Below are positions 52,966 to 62,769 of a stretch of DNA of 64,000 nucleotides, one piece after another. The DNA lies in assembly GCF_018860505.1 (NCBI RefSeq), contig NZ_JAHKPU010000019.1, forward strand, positions 437,773 through 501,772. The letters are read 5' to 3'. The stretch's first letter is position 1, and the number at the start of each line of letters is the position of its first letter. The notes beneath the pieces were generated by a model, which saw only the letters and a list, made by a program, of their open reading frames with translations, was not told the origin of the DNA and did no database searches. A program made the position numbers and the translations under genes. This stretch comes from Pacificibacter marinus (GTDB lineage Bacteria > Pseudomonadota > Alphaproteobacteria > Rhodobacterales > Rhodobacteraceae).

Positions 52966-53976
52966 TCAGGTATGCCGTTCACGCGACATGTCCTTTGCTG
53001 GTAAACCTTTCAACGCGTTCAACACCGTTTGCGCGGCAAAGCTGGCAGAGATTTCCCCCTTGGACACCTGCGCCGCATAGCCTTGGATCGCTGATTTCAA
53101 AGGCTCGCGGTCCAGCTGCCCCAACAGCCCATTGCGGATGTCTTGCACAAACCAATATTGCGCTTGATCCGCGCGGGTCTGGGCGTAATGGCCTTGCGCT
53201 TTGCGCCAATCCACAAGATTTTGCATATCATCCCAAGCCTCGGTCAAACCCGCCTCTTCAATGGCAGACACGGTCGCCGCTTTGGGAAACCCATCAGGAT
53301 CTTGCGGACGCCGGCGCAACAAATGCAACGCGCCAGCATAGTCGGCGCGGGTGCGCTGTGCGGCAGCTTTCAAATCACCATCAGCCTTATTGACCAAAAT
53401 CAAATCCGCCATTTCCATGATGCCACGTTTGACGCCCTGCAATTCGTCCCCGCCCGCAGGCGCAAGCAGCAGCAAGAACAGGTCCGACATCTGCGCCACG
53501 ACTGTTTCCGATTGCCCCACCCCAACGGTTTCAATCAGCACCACGTCATAGCCTGCTGCCTCGCACAACAACGTCGCCTCACGCGTGCGCCGCGCCACGC
53601 CGCCCAATTCTGTTTGCGATGGCGATGGCCGGATAAAGGCGTTTTTTTCCCGTGTCAGCAGCTCCATACGGGTCTTATCACCCAAAATGGATCCACCAGA
53701 TCGCGATGACGAAGGATCAACCGCCAAAACAGCGACCTTCAACCCCTGTTTTACCAGCATCATACCAAAGCTCTCGATAAAGGTCGATTTGCCGACACCA
53801 GGCGTGCCAGACAATCCAAGACGTAAAGCCTCGCGCTTTGACTGTTGTACCAATTCCATCAGTTCAAGTGCCTGCACACGGTGATCGTCACGCCCACTTT
53901 CCACCAAGGTGATCGCCCGCGCCAAAGCACGCCTGTCCCCTGCCACAAGATTTGTCGCTAATTCTTGAATATCCAT
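52966..53976 (-). CDS. meaB: MeaB/ArgK-type GTPase, methylmalonyl-CoA mutase chaperone
   Basis: This is a G3E-family GTPase that protects and reloads B12-dependent methylmalonyl-CoA mutase. It has 336 residues from the ATG at 53976 ([22 protein letters not shown]). An ATG at 53991 would add five. A longer open frame to 54171 runs into the hrpB gene and is rejected. Walker A is [15 protein letters not shown], then [20 protein letters not shown], the base-binding NKADGD, and a C-terminal helical arm. It is monocistronic, divergent from hrpB. It connects with PrpE, since propionyl-CoA breakdown through methylmalonyl-CoA needs the mutase. Confidence 0.94.
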   Translation of the reverse strand: MDIQELATNLVAGDRRALARAITLVESGRDDHRVQALELMELVQQSKREALRLGLSGTPGVGKSTFIESFGMMLVKQGLKVAVLAVDPSSSRSGGSILGDKTRMELLTREKNAFIRPSPSQTELGGVARRTREATLLCEAAGYDVVLIETVGVGQSETVVAQMSDLFLLLLAPAGGDELQGVKRGIMEMADLILVNKADGDLKAAAQRTRADYAGALHLLRRRPQDPDGFPKAATVSAIEEAGLTEAWDDMQNLVDWRKAQGHYAQTRADQAQYWFVQDIRNGLLGQLDREPLKSAIQGYAAQVSKGEISASFAAQTVLNALKGLPAKDMSRERHT

Positions 53977-54148
53977 ACTGAAATCCAGCATCCCTCGCGC
54001 AATTTTGCCGAGTGTGCCCCGCATAACGACCCTCTGTCCAGATAGGACTGCCCGTCTGCGGCATTTGGTAAAGTCGCTCAAGCATCCCGCGAACCTCAAG
54101 CGCCATGTCGCCCCTTTCCCTCCGCAAATCAATCCCGCATAAAGAGCC

Positions 54149-56566
54149 ATGACCCGAACGACACTCCCCATTGATGCCGTTTTGCCCGAGCTTGTTGAAG
54201 CTGTGCAAACTCAAGGCCAAGCTGTGCTGATGGCCCCACCGGGCGCAGGTAAAACCACGCGCGTGCCGCTGGCCTTGTTGCCAGTGGTTTCAGGCAAAAT
54301 AATCATGCTAGAACCGCGCCGCTTGGCCGCGCGCTCGGCTGCCGAACGCATGGCGGAAACCTTGGGCGAACCAGTGGGGCAGACCGTTGGCTACCGCATG
54401 CGCGGAGAGAACAAAACCAACAAAAACACACGTATTGAGGTCGTGACCGAGGGCATTCTAACACGCATGCTACAATCGGACCCCGAGCTTACAGGCGTGG
54501 GCGCGGTCATTTTCGATGAATTCCATGAGCGGTCTTTGAATGCCGATCTGGGCCTTGCCTTGATCGTCGAGGTGCGCGGCGCGCTGCGCGATGATCTGGC
54601 CTTGGTCGTGATGTCCGCCACCTTAGATGCAGGGCCCGTCGCCGATCTGTTGGGCGGCGCACCGATTGTTACCTCTGAAGGTCGCGCCTTTCCGGTTGAA
54701 ACCCTTTGGCTGAACAAGCCCGTGCCCAAAACCACCCGTTTTGAGGCCGCCCTCGCTGATCTGGTGATCGAAGCCGTAAGCACACAAGACGGATCGGCCT
54801 TGGTGTTTTTGCCTGGTGAAGGCGAAATCCGTCGGGTTGAACAGCATCTGACAGGCCGCGTCCCCAAAGACTGTGCCATCAGACCCCTGTTTGGCGCGAT
54901 GAAATTTGATGCACAGCGTGCTGCCATCGCGCCTTGCACAACAGGGCGCAAAATCGTGCTGGCGACCTCCATCGCGGAAACCTCACTGACCATCGAAGAT
55001 GTGCGCATCGTGGTGGATGGCGGGCGGTCGCGGCGTGCGCGCTTTGACCCCTCAAGTGGCATGTCGCGCCTTGTCACCGAACGAGCGTCAAAAGCCGAAG
55101 CGGAACAGCGCAAAGGCCGTGCAGGACGTGTCTCGGAGGGTATCTGTTACCGGTTGTGGACGCGCGGCGAAGAAGGCGCGATGCCGATGTTTGCACCCGC
55201 AGAAATCGAGGCAGCTGACCTCAGTGGCTTGGCGATGGAGCTGGCCCTTTGGGGCGCATCTGAGGCCGATCTTGCGTTTTTAACCCCGCCACCGCAGGGC
55301 CAATTGGCCGAGGCCCGCGCATTACTGCACGGGTTAGGCGCGCTTGATGCCACACACCGTATCACCGCCCATGGTCGCAAAATCGCCGCCTTCCCGCTTC
55401 ACCCCCGTCTTGCACATATGCTACAAAAAGCAGGCCAGCGGGCTGCAAACCTAGCTGCAATATTGAACGAACGCGACCCGCTGCGTGGGGTCGGCGTGGA
55501 TTTAGCCTTAAGGCTCTCGGCCCTATCAAATCGCGATGCTCGTGCGGATCGTGGCACAGTGGAGCGCATCAAGCTTGAGGCAAAACGCCTACGTGCAGGT
55601 CTGCCCTCAGGCCCCGAGATGTCCTTGGGCGAAATGGCCGCTTTGGCCTATCCCGACCGCATTGGCTTGCGCCGCAAAGGCGACCAAGCGCGCTATATTA
55701 TGTCAGGCGGTAAAGGCGCTGTGATGGATGACGGCGATGCACTGGCCGCCACGCGATTGGTTGTGATCACCGATACGGACGGCGCGCCGCGAGAGGCCAA
55801 AATCAGGCAAGCGGTCGCGCTCACCGACAGTGAATTACGCGGCCTGTATGGTGGCCAAATCGCATGGCAGGATGTCTGCCATTGGGACAAACGCGCAGGC
55901 CGCGTTGTGGCCCGTCAGCGTGAAATGTTTGGCGCGCTTACTTTGGATGATCGCCCGTGGAAAGATGCCCCAAGTGCGGCGATTGCCCTTGGGGCTTTGG
56001 ACGGTATGCGCCAAATTGGGTTGCCTTGGACAGCTGCGGCGCGACGCTTTGCGGCCCGCGTGGCACTCATGGGCGACGGCTATCCAGATATGTCTGAACA
56101 AACACTTTTGGACACACTGGAAGACTGGTTATTGCCGCATCTCAAGGGGGCCAAAACCGAAGGCGAATTGCGCGGCTTTGACACCACAGAAGCCCTGCGC
56201 GCGATGTTGGACTGGTCCCAGATGAACCGCCTTGACACCGAAGTGCCGGGGGCCTTTACCAGTCCCATGGGGCGCAAGCTGCCTATCGATTATTCCGGCG
56301 AACATCCTGAAATCACAGCGCGAATTCAAGAGATGTTCGGCACCACGCGTCATCCCACTGTGGGACCGCGCCATGTGCCACTGAAAGTGGTTTTGACCTC
56401 GCCTGCCCATCGCCCGATACAGGTAACGATAGACATCCCGAACTTTTGGAAAACCTCTTACGCCGATGTGCGCAAAGACATGCGCGGGCAATATCCGCGC
56501 CACCCTTGGCCAGAGGACCCTACAGTTGCCGATCCAACCCTACGCGCCAAACGGCGCGGGACGTAA
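54149..56566 (+). CDS. hrpB: ATP-dependent helicase HrpB
   Basis: This is a DEAH-type RNA helicase of 805 residues. Motif I is [16 protein letters not shown], motif Ia [16 protein letters not shown], motif [15 protein letters not shown] (DEFH, as in other HrpB proteins), motif [17 protein letters not shown], and motif [20 protein letters not shown]. HrpB-specific C-terminal regions follow, ending in [16 protein letters not shown], the conserved family tail. Its cellular substrate is not well established. It is monocistronic and divergent from meaB. Confidence 0.95.
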   Translation: MTRTTLPIDAVLPELVEAVQTQGQAVLMAPPGAGKTTRVPLALLPVVSGKIIMLEPRRLAARSAAERMAETLGEPVGQTVGYRMRGENKTNKNTRIEVVTEGILTRMLQSDPELTGVGAVIFDEFHERSLNADLGLALIVEVRGALRDDLALVVMSATLDAGPVADLLGGAPIVTSEGRAFPVETLWLNKPVPKTTRFEAALADLVIEAVSTQDGSALVFLPGEGEIRRVEQHLTGRVPKDCAIRPLFGAMKFDAQRAAIAPCTTGRKIVLATSIAETSLTIEDVRIVVDGGRSRRARFDPSSGMSRLVTERASKAEAEQRKGRAGRVSEGICYRLWTRGEEGAMPMFAPAEIEAADLSGLAMELALWGASEADLAFLTPPPQGQLAEARALLHGLGALDATHRITAHGRKIAAFPLHPRLAHMLQKAGQRAANLAAILNERDPLRGVGVDLALRLSALSNRDARADRGTVERIKLEAKRLRAGLPSGPEMSLGEMAALAYPDRIGLRRKGDQARYIMSGGKGAVMDDGDALAATRLVVITDTDGAPREAKIRQAVALTDSELRGLYGGQIAWQDVCHWDKRAGRVVARQREMFGALTLDDRPWKDAPSAAIALGALDGMRQIGLPWTAAARRFAARVALMGDGYPDMSEQTLLDTLEDWLLPHLKGAKTEGELRGFDTTEALRAMLDWSQMNRLDTEVPGAFTSPMGRKLPIDYSGEHPEITARIQEMFGTTRHPTVGPRHVPLKVVLTSPAHRPIQVTIDIPNFWKTSYADVRKDMRGQYPRHPWPEDPTVADPTLRAKRRGT

Positions 56567-56906
56567 AGCGTGTTAAGGGTTTGATAAAGACTGTGACAGG
56601 CGCATGCGTGCAAATGTGACAACAAATTATGACCTAAGCCGAGTTTTGTGACGGGGCATTAACCTTAATCGATTAAAGGTTCATCTGATTGTTTGGGGCG
56701 TTCCAATAGCATCGCACCTAAACTCACGATCATCATAACCAGCTAAGCTGGTCGGGCACCATTCGCGGTTTATGATGCTGGCAAAGGTCGGAAGTGTCAA
56801 AAATAAAGGAATGGCATCACAATGTGTAAATTAAAATATAAAAATGTGCCATTGACACATATGTGACATTAGCATACTCATACACTCCATCGTCGCCATC
56901 ACATGG
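56567..56906. other. Gap between hrpB and MFS exporter with operator-like sequences
   Basis: This is a 340-base, AT-rich gap without a credible gene. It holds an inverted repeat AACCTT-(AATCGATTA)-AAGGTT (56661-56681), whose centre AATCGATT is itself a palindrome, and the MFS promoter region near 56850-56880. Confidence 0.5.
56852..56880 (+). promoter_or_regulatory. Likely MFS promoter overlapping palindrome CACATATGTG
   Basis: A consensus -35, TTGACA (56852-56857), is followed after 17 bases by a weak -10 (TACTCA, 56875-56880). The palindrome CACATATGTG (56857-56866) starts at the last base of the -35 box, so a repressor bound there would block it. No regulator gene is adjacent. Confidence 0.5.
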
Positions 56907-58415
56907 ATGCCCGCAATGCCTTCTGCTGCACCGCTCGCTACCCTTTCCCGTCGTCGCAGGCTTCTTATTTATGTATTTATGATGCTGGCGCTGTTCATGG
57001 CGACGCTGGACAATCAGATCGTTTCTACGGCGCTCCCCACAATTGTTGCGGAATTGGGATCGATTGAGCGCTTCGGCTGGGTCAGCGCCGCGTATCTGTT
57101 GGCGCAAAGTGCGATCATGCCCGTCTATGGCAAGCTGGGCGACTTGTTCGGGCGAAAATATGTCATGATGTTCGCGATCTCGTTGTTTGTCATCGGATCG
57201 TTAAGCTGCGGATTGGCATGGTCGATGGAAAGCCTGATCGCCGCGCGTGTTTTGCAAGGCTTGGGCGGCGGCGGCATTATGGTGTCGATTTTCTCAATCA
57301 ATGCTGATCTTTTCGCCCCACGTGAACGCGCAAAGTATCAGAGTTTTTCCAGCCTGGTGTTGATGGCATCTGGTTCCATCGGGCCAACACTGGGCGGGCT
57401 TATGAGCCAATATTTAGGCTGGCGCTCAATTTTCTTAGTGAATTTGCCGATCGGGATTTTGGTGCTGACCAGCATCTTTTTTTTACTGCCCTATGTGCGT
57501 CCGAACCGCCAACCGAAAATCGATTATGCTGGGGCCACGACCTTAGCAATCACGATTGGATTGATCGTATTGTGGGCTGATGGCTCGCAGATTTTCGGTG
57601 GGATGTTTACACCAGTCACCTTTGGTATTTTGGGGCTGGCCACCGTATCTGCAATCGTTTGGGTACGTATCGAACGTCGCGCGCCAGAACCGATCATCCC
57701 GCTGAGCCTGTTCAATGATAAGAACTTTCCGCTCTTGCTGATTGTAGCGCTCACGTCGGGTGGTGTCGGCATTGGCCTTGTCAACTATCATGCGCTGTTT
57801 TTGCAAATGACCACAGGTCTGTCGCCTGCGCATGCCGGTCTGTTCTTTATCGCCATCACCGGTGGCATCGCTGTTGGTTCATTGACGGCTGGCCGTTTGA
57901 TCGCGCGGACCGGTCAATACAAGCCATTTTTGATCACCGGCACCACCCTGTCTGTCCTTGCCTTAATCGCAGTGTCACAAATTCAGGTGGGAACGTCGCT
58001 TTGGGTGGTCGGAATCGTGCTGGCGGTGAGTGGGCTTGCGATTGGTCTCGCGCAGCAATCACCGATCATCGGTGTGCAATTGATTGCGCCGCAAGCCGAT
58101 ATTGGCGCGGCAACAAGCGCGGTGACCCTGTGCCGAATGGCGGGGGCTTCATTGGCCATTTCAACCTATGGGGCAGTTCTGTCAGCGCGGTTGATGGCAG
58201 GGGGCGATGGCGTAATAGGCGTGCCCGACCCCTCTAGCCTTTCGCCCGAGGCGCTTGCTGATCTGCCGGACACAAGCCGCATCGCAGTCAGCATTTTGTT
58301 TTCCAATGCGTTCACATGGCTTTACATGGTGGCTGCGGGGCTGTCGATGATAGGGCTGACTGCAGCGATTTTGCTGCGACCCACGACCATGCCTGTGAGC
58401 GAGCAGTCCAGCTAA
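56907..58415 (+). CDS. MFS multidrug exporter, DHA2 (14-TM) type
   Basis: This is a proton-driven drug exporter of 502 residues with about fourteen hydrophobic helices. Family motifs are LDNQIVSTALPTIVAELG (DHA2 motif D1-like), GKLGDLFGRKYVMM (motif A) and RVLQGLGGGGIMVSIFS (motif B), followed by the motif C-like SGSIGPTLGGLMSQYLGWR. It is EmrB- or MdfA-like in role, with substrate unknown. No membrane-fusion partner (EmrA) is adjacent, so it probably works alone. A promoter with an overlapping palindrome lies just upstream. Confidence 0.93.
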   Translation: MPAMPSAAPLATLSRRRRLLIYVFMMLALFMATLDNQIVSTALPTIVAELGSIERFGWVSAAYLLAQSAIMPVYGKLGDLFGRKYVMMFAISLFVIGSLSCGLAWSMESLIAARVLQGLGGGGIMVSIFSINADLFAPRERAKYQSFSSLVLMASGSIGPTLGGLMSQYLGWRSIFLVNLPIGILVLTSIFFLLPYVRPNRQPKIDYAGATTLAITIGLIVLWADGSQIFGGMFTPVTFGILGLATVSAIVWVRIERRAPEPIIPLSLFNDKNFPLLLIVALTSGGVGIGLVNYHALFLQMTTGLSPAHAGLFFIAITGGIAVGSLTAGRLIARTGQYKPFLITGTTLSVLALIAVSQIQVGTSLWVVGIVLAVSGLAIGLAQQSPIIGVQLIAPQADIGAATSAVTLCRMAGASLAISTYGAVLSARLMAGGDGVIGVPDPSSLSPEALADLPDTSRIAVSILFSNAFTWLYMVAAGLSMIGLTAAILLRPTTMPVSEQSS

Positions 58416-58482
58416 ACAGGCCATTTCTGGTCGCTCAGCACGGCCCAAAGGCAGGCACAGCAGCGCGCGTGAGGGAAACCAA

Positions 58483-59019
58483 TCAGGTCACCTGTGCGGC
58501 TCGCAAGCGTGGGGTGCTGTGCGCGATTAACGCGTCTAAGTTTAGAGGCTTATAATCAGTCTGCTCAACGCTCACGCAAATATGCCGCTCTGTCGGTGCC
58601 GGTTTCGTGTGTAAATGGCCATGAATGTTCATGGCAAATCGTTCACCAAGACCACTGCGCGCGCATAGGCTGATTGGCAAATGAGTCAACACCATCTTTG
58701 TGGCCTCAAGAACTTTCCATAGAGATATAGACTGGAACACTTGCGTCAATTCGTGGTCAAGCGGGTTATCGTGATTGCCAAGGATCAAGTGCTTGCGCCC
58801 TTTCAACCGCCCCAACATTTTCCAGCCGTCTCCTCCATAGACATCCCCCAAGTGAAAAACGGTGTCATCTGTGGCAATGAGATCATTCCAGTTGTCTGCA
58901 AGGCATTCATTCATCTCGCTCACGGTCCGAAATCCGCGTGATGTTTTTCCTTGCGCCAAACCCGTGTCAATAAAGCTGCTGTCTCCGAAATGCGTGTCGG
59001 AGATAATCCATGTCGTCAT
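58483..59019 (-). CDS. Calcineurin-like metallophosphoesterase
   Basis: This is a 178-residue cytosolic phosphoesterase. The metal motifs are WIISDTHFGD (DxH), FHLGDVYGGDG (GDxxG-like), LILGNHDNP (GNHD), VLTHLPISL and NIHGHLHTKPAP (GHLH). This is the full short metallophosphoesterase set with two-metal geometry. Related small proteins cleave nucleotide or phosphodiester substrates, but the true substrate is unknown. It is convergent with the MFS gene and upstream of nothing on its strand, so probably monocistronic. Confidence 0.9.
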   Translation of the reverse strand: MTTWIISDTHFGDSSFIDTGLAQGKTSRGFRTVSEMNECLADNWNDLIATDDTVFHLGDVYGGDGWKMLGRLKGRKHLILGNHDNPLDHELTQVFQSISLWKVLEATKMVLTHLPISLCARSGLGERFAMNIHGHLHTKPAPTERHICVSVEQTDYKPLNLDALIAHSTPRLRAAQVT

Positions 59020-59134
59020 ATTCTAGTCCTTATGCGCAGATGTCGTGCTGGGAGGGAAAAGAGAGGCGCTGCATCAAAGCCATCCTGCGCTATCGGCATC
59101 CAAGCAGCCCCTGCGCCACTGTCGCGCCTCGCCC

Positions 59135-60046
59135 CTATGCATCGCTGGTTTGTTTCGCGCCGTTGCGTATTTTCTTGGCCAAATACTTGGCAAGTTTCGC
59201 TGCCGCGGGGGACAAGGTACGCCCGTGCAGTTTTACCAATCGAATATTTGCCGGTTTCATCTTTGTGATTTTAAGCAAAACTGCTTGTGCGGCGTCATCT
59301 TCGCTTTGCTCGTATAGTGAAAGGCCAAAGGTGATAAGCCCGCCACTGCGACAGGCGCTGGCGATAGAGGCATAGGTGTTGCTTTCAACTGCCGGCGACA
59401 AGAAAGCATTTTCGCGATTGGCCTGCTGATCCAGCATAAGTCGCAAGCCTGATCCCTGCGGGGGCAATACAATTTGATGTTTGGCTATTTCTGAAATAGA
59501 CACCTCGCCTGCCGCCGCCAGCGGATGCTGGGCGGAAACCACGGCAAAGATCTCTTGCTCTGCCATACCCAGCACTGACAAATCCGAATGATCGGGCAAG
59601 TTTAGGCATAAGCCAATGTCGGAATGAAACTCTTGCAAATCCGCCAGTGCGCGTACGGAGGACGAATGGTTCAGCGCCACAGTCACCTTTGGGTTTTTCT
59701 GCTGGAACTTCGCCAAATGCACCGGCAGAAAGCTTTCCAAAACGGATTGGCTGGCACAAATTCGCACATGGCCGCTGGTCGCTTTTTTGATTGCCTGCAA
59801 TTCGCCGCGCACTTTTTCCAGCTCGGCTAATTGCGCGCGGGCGTGGACCGCAAGATATTGCCCTGACGGATTGAGGCGGAGTCCCTTGGAAGTGCGCTCG
59901 AACAGATCCACGCCGAAATGCGCCTCAAGCGCCAGAATTTTACGGCTCAACGCAGAGGGGGTCATAGACATGTGTTCCGCAGCTTTGCGGATCGAGCGAA
60001 ACTGCACAATTGCGTCGAGAATTTTCAGATCATTGAAGTTTTGCAT
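59135..60046 (-). CDS. LysR-family regulator within the ABC importer operon
   Basis: This is a 303-residue LysR-type regulator. The HTH (about residues 15-60, AAEHMSMTPSALSRKILALEAHFGV) is followed by the effector domain (about 90-295). It begins 16 bases after the importer ATPase gene on the same strand, so it is most likely the fourth gene of that operon and may sense the imported compound. An iron importer would normally be Fur- or Irr-controlled without its own LysR. The presence of LysR here is one reason to doubt a simple iron role. Confidence 0.9.
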   Translation of the reverse strand: MQNFNDLKILDAIVQFRSIRKAAEHMSMTPSALSRKILALEAHFGVDLFERTSKGLRLNPSGQYLAVHARAQLAELEKVRGELQAIKKATSGHVRICASQSVLESFLPVHLAKFQQKNPKVTVALNHSSSVRALADLQEFHSDIGLCLNLPDHSDLSVLGMAEQEIFAVVSAQHPLAAAGEVSISEIAKHQIVLPPQGSGLRLMLDQQANRENAFLSPAVESNTYASIASACRSGGLITFGLSLYEQSEDDAAQAVLLKITKMKPANIRLVKLHGRTLSPAAAKLAKYLAKKIRNGAKQTSDA

Positions 60047-60062
60047 AGGAAAATCGCCGTTT

Positions 60063-61067
60063 TCACGCCAGCAACGGAAAGACGTGTTCCGGCAGAATAT
60101 TTAAACCCACATCCCCCATTTCCTGAGGTCTGGTTTCAGAAAAAAAGGTCAGGCTTTGCCCTTTTATTTCCACTTTCACTTCGAAACGCCCGTCGATGAA
60201 CACCATGTCTTGAACTTTCGCGGCGTGCTCAGCTTGCCCCTGTACGATTTGAACAGCATTGCGCGGGACCAAAAGCCAGTCGGATTTTCCATCGGCGTTG
60301 GCATGATAGGCATCTGAAGTGAAGAAATCGCGCGGCACGATATTGCCAGCGTTGACAAACTTTGCCGTCTCTACTGTGGTGGGGCGTGTGAAAATATCCA
60401 AAGGGGTGCCCACTTGTTGGATTTGCCCCGCCGACATCACGGCAATTCGATCCGACAGAATTTGTGCTTCACGCCGATCATGGGTCACATTGATACAGGT
60501 CAGCCCGAATTGCTTGGCGAGCTTGCGGATTTCGTGCCCCAGATCGTCACGCAAATTGGAATCAAGGCTGGCCAGAGGCTCATCAAGCAAAATCACTTTG
60601 GGCGAAAGCGCCAGCGCACGCGCAATTCCCACCCTTTGTCGCTGTCCGCCAGACAACTGGCGCGGGTATTTGCCCGCATGGGCAGACATCTGCACCTGCC
60701 CCAAAACCTCGGCAACGCGCTTTGCCATATCGCTTTTGTTCCAACCGTAGCTGCGCAGCGGAAAGGCAATATTTTCATCAATCGTAAGGTGGGGCCAAAG
60801 CGCATGATCTTGAAAGACGAAACCGAATTGACGCGCTTGCGTAGGGACAAAAGTGCCGCGCGCAGGGTCGTCCAGCACGTTGTCATTATAAGACAGCTGC
60901 CCGCTTCCCGCGCGATCCAATCCTGCAATGATGCGCAGTAAGGTCGATTTCCCACAGCCCGATTGCCCCAACAGCGTGACGAATTCGCCTTCTTCAATGT
61001 CGAGGTCGATACCCTTCAAAATCTCGGTACGACCAAAGCTTTTATGCAGGTTATGTATATTAATCAT
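60063..61067 (-). CDS. ABC transporter ATPase, FbpC/PotA type
   Basis: This is the ATP-hydrolysing subunit of an importer of iron, phosphonate or similar ligands. It has 334 residues. Walker A is LLGQSGCGKSTLLRII, the signature LSGGQRQRVGIARALAL, Walker B VILLDEPLASLD and the switch His in VTHDRREAQIL. A C-terminal TOBE-type regulatory domain covers about residues 240-330. Three bases separate it from the permease gene, and the LysR gene follows. Confidence 0.93.
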   Translation of the reverse strand: MINIHNLHKSFGRTEILKGIDLDIEEGEFVTLLGQSGCGKSTLLRIIAGLDRAGSGQLSYNDNVLDDPARGTFVPTQARQFGFVFQDHALWPHLTIDENIAFPLRSYGWNKSDMAKRVAEVLGQVQMSAHAGKYPRQLSGGQRQRVGIARALALSPKVILLDEPLASLDSNLRDDLGHEIRKLAKQFGLTCINVTHDRREAQILSDRIAVMSAGQIQQVGTPLDIFTRPTTVETAKFVNAGNIVPRDFFTSDAYHANADGKSDWLLVPRNAVQIVQGQAEHAAKVQDMVFIDGRFEVKVEIKGQSLTFFSETRPQEMGDVGLNILPEHVFPLLA

Positions 61068-61070
61068 GGA

Positions 61071-62765
61071 TCAGTGGCCTTTCTCGGGGCGCAGACTGTT
61101 GAGATAGTTTGCCAACGCGATGAAGCCGCCAGAGATCAAAACTGACACAAGGCTCATGGCCATTGCGGTGTTGACCGAACCTTGGTCGAATTGGTGGAAC
61201 ACAAAGGTTGAAACGGTTTCGAAACCGGGAGGCGTGAGTAAGAGTGATGTCACCAATTCGCGCGAGGCAATGGAAAATACGATAAAGCCAGAGGCAACGG
61301 ACACACCAAGCAAAGCTGGGCCGTTGACGCGTAAAATCACCCCGAGATCGCTGGCCCCATAAACCACAGCCGCGTCCTGCATCGACATGGGCAATTGTCG
61401 CAAGGTGCTTGTGATCATACGCACCGGATATGGCAACATGATGCAGGTATAGGCCAATAGCATCACCCACCACGTATTATATGGTGTCCATGGCCAAAAC
61501 GCTTGATTCCAAACGAGAATGAGCCCCACGGCGAGCGTCATAGCCGGAAGCGCATTGGGCAGGGTCAACAGAAAATCCAAGGGATCAGAGAGGACCGAAC
61601 GCCAACGCACGATGAAAAACGCGGCCAGTATGCCGATCGTCACAGTGATCAGCGCTGTGACTGTGGCCAAATGCAGACTTGTTGCGATGGCGCTGAGCGC
61701 ATCTTCATGGGTGGTGAACAGGGCTATAAAGGCATTAAAGTTCAGGTTAGACCAGACCAACCCGCCTGACATTCGTTGCATCATCGCGCTTAACAGGATG
61801 GACAAAAGCGGCAATGCCACAGCGACAAAAGCAAGACCACCAAGAGCGATATGACTTATCGTGGTGCCGACAGTGCCCAGTTGCGATTTGCGCCCTTGGC
61901 TTTGTACCTCATCCACACTTGTTGTGACCTGTTTTGTCAGGCGTAAATGCAAATAGTAAGCGCAAAGGGCTATCGCGATCAGGATCAAAGACAGGACAGA
62001 GGCTCCCGGCAAATCTATCGGCCAATCGCTAAGTTTTTCATGAATATAGGTCACGACGAAATCGATATCGGCCCGACGTCCGAGAATTTCAGCTGTGCCG
62101 AATTCTTCGACGGTCATGATAAACACAAGCAAATTGCTGGACACAATCGCTGTGCCGACCAGTGGCAAAACAATGCGAAACAGGCGTCGAACGGATGTCG
62201 CGCCAAACACGCGTGCGACTTCGTCATATCGCTGTCCGACGATCTGCAAAGCACTAGAGGTGGTAAAATAAACGACAGGGAACAGGTTCAATGCCATCAC
62301 GACAACGATACCGAAAAAGCTATACAGCATCGCGCTGAGATTGAAGCCCAGCAGCTGTTCGATAAAGCCGTTGCGTTGTCCCAATTGAATCCACGCGAAA
62401 GCGCCCGTAAAGGGCGGGACCAAAAAAGGCACGAGAAACAGCACATCCCAGATCGCGCCACGCCGCCCAAGTTTGATCCGCAAAAGCGCGGCCGAGACAG
62501 CCAAGGCGGTTGAAAGCGCACACACAGACAGGGCCAGCGTTACTGAGTTGAATACAGCTTGCAATAATCTGGGATCATTAAGATGCGGCCCAAGATTGCT
62601 GAAAGGGCCGATGAATGACAGTTCGTTAAGTTTGGGGAAAATTGCAAAAAGAATGACGGCCAAGATGGGCAGCGCAACCACAACAAAAGCAAAGCCCATG
62701 GTTGCGAGAAAAAGGGAGGCGCGTAGCACGCCTCCCGAAGGTTTATGTGCCGAAATGGGCATCAT
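61071..62765 (-). CDS. ABC transporter permease, fused double (FbpB type)
   Basis: This is an inner-membrane permease of 564 residues from the ATG at 62765, five bases after the binding-protein stop. A start at 62831 would overlap that gene. It has two similar halves of about six helices each, with an EAA loop in each (for example DEVARVFGATSVRRLFRIVLPL near residue 190 and DAAVVYGASDLGVILRV near 480). This is the layout of iron (FbpB) and 2-aminoethylphosphonate importers. Together with its neighbours it gives a complete importer. Confidence 0.92.
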   Translation of the reverse strand: MMPISAHKPSGGVLRASLFLATMGFAFVVVALPILAVILFAIFPKLNELSFIGPFSNLGPHLNDPRLLQAVFNSVTLALSVCALSTALAVSAALLRIKLGRRGAIWDVLFLVPFLVPPFTGAFAWIQLGQRNGFIEQLLGFNLSAMLYSFFGIVVVMALNLFPVVYFTTSSALQIVGQRYDEVARVFGATSVRRLFRIVLPLVGTAIVSSNLLVFIMTVEEFGTAEILGRRADIDFVVTYIHEKLSDWPIDLPGASVLSLILIAIALCAYYLHLRLTKQVTTSVDEVQSQGRKSQLGTVGTTISHIALGGLAFVAVALPLLSILLSAMMQRMSGGLVWSNLNFNAFIALFTTHEDALSAIATSLHLATVTALITVTIGILAAFFIVRWRSVLSDPLDFLLTLPNALPAMTLAVGLILVWNQAFWPWTPYNTWWVMLLAYTCIMLPYPVRMITSTLRQLPMSMQDAAVVYGASDLGVILRVNGPALLGVSVASGFIVFSIASRELVTSLLLTPPGFETVSTFVFHQFDQGSVNTAMAMSLVSVLISGGFIALANYLNSLRPEKGH

Positions 62766-62769
62766 CGAC

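Noticed and set aside
53977-54171. N-terminal extension of MeaB
   Set aside because: The extra 65 residues overlap the divergent hrpB start, and the family begins at MDIQELATN.
54500-54560. DEFH instead of DEAH in HrpB as a possible mutation
   Set aside because: DEFH is, as far as I recall, normal for HrpB proteins, so it is not an anomaly.
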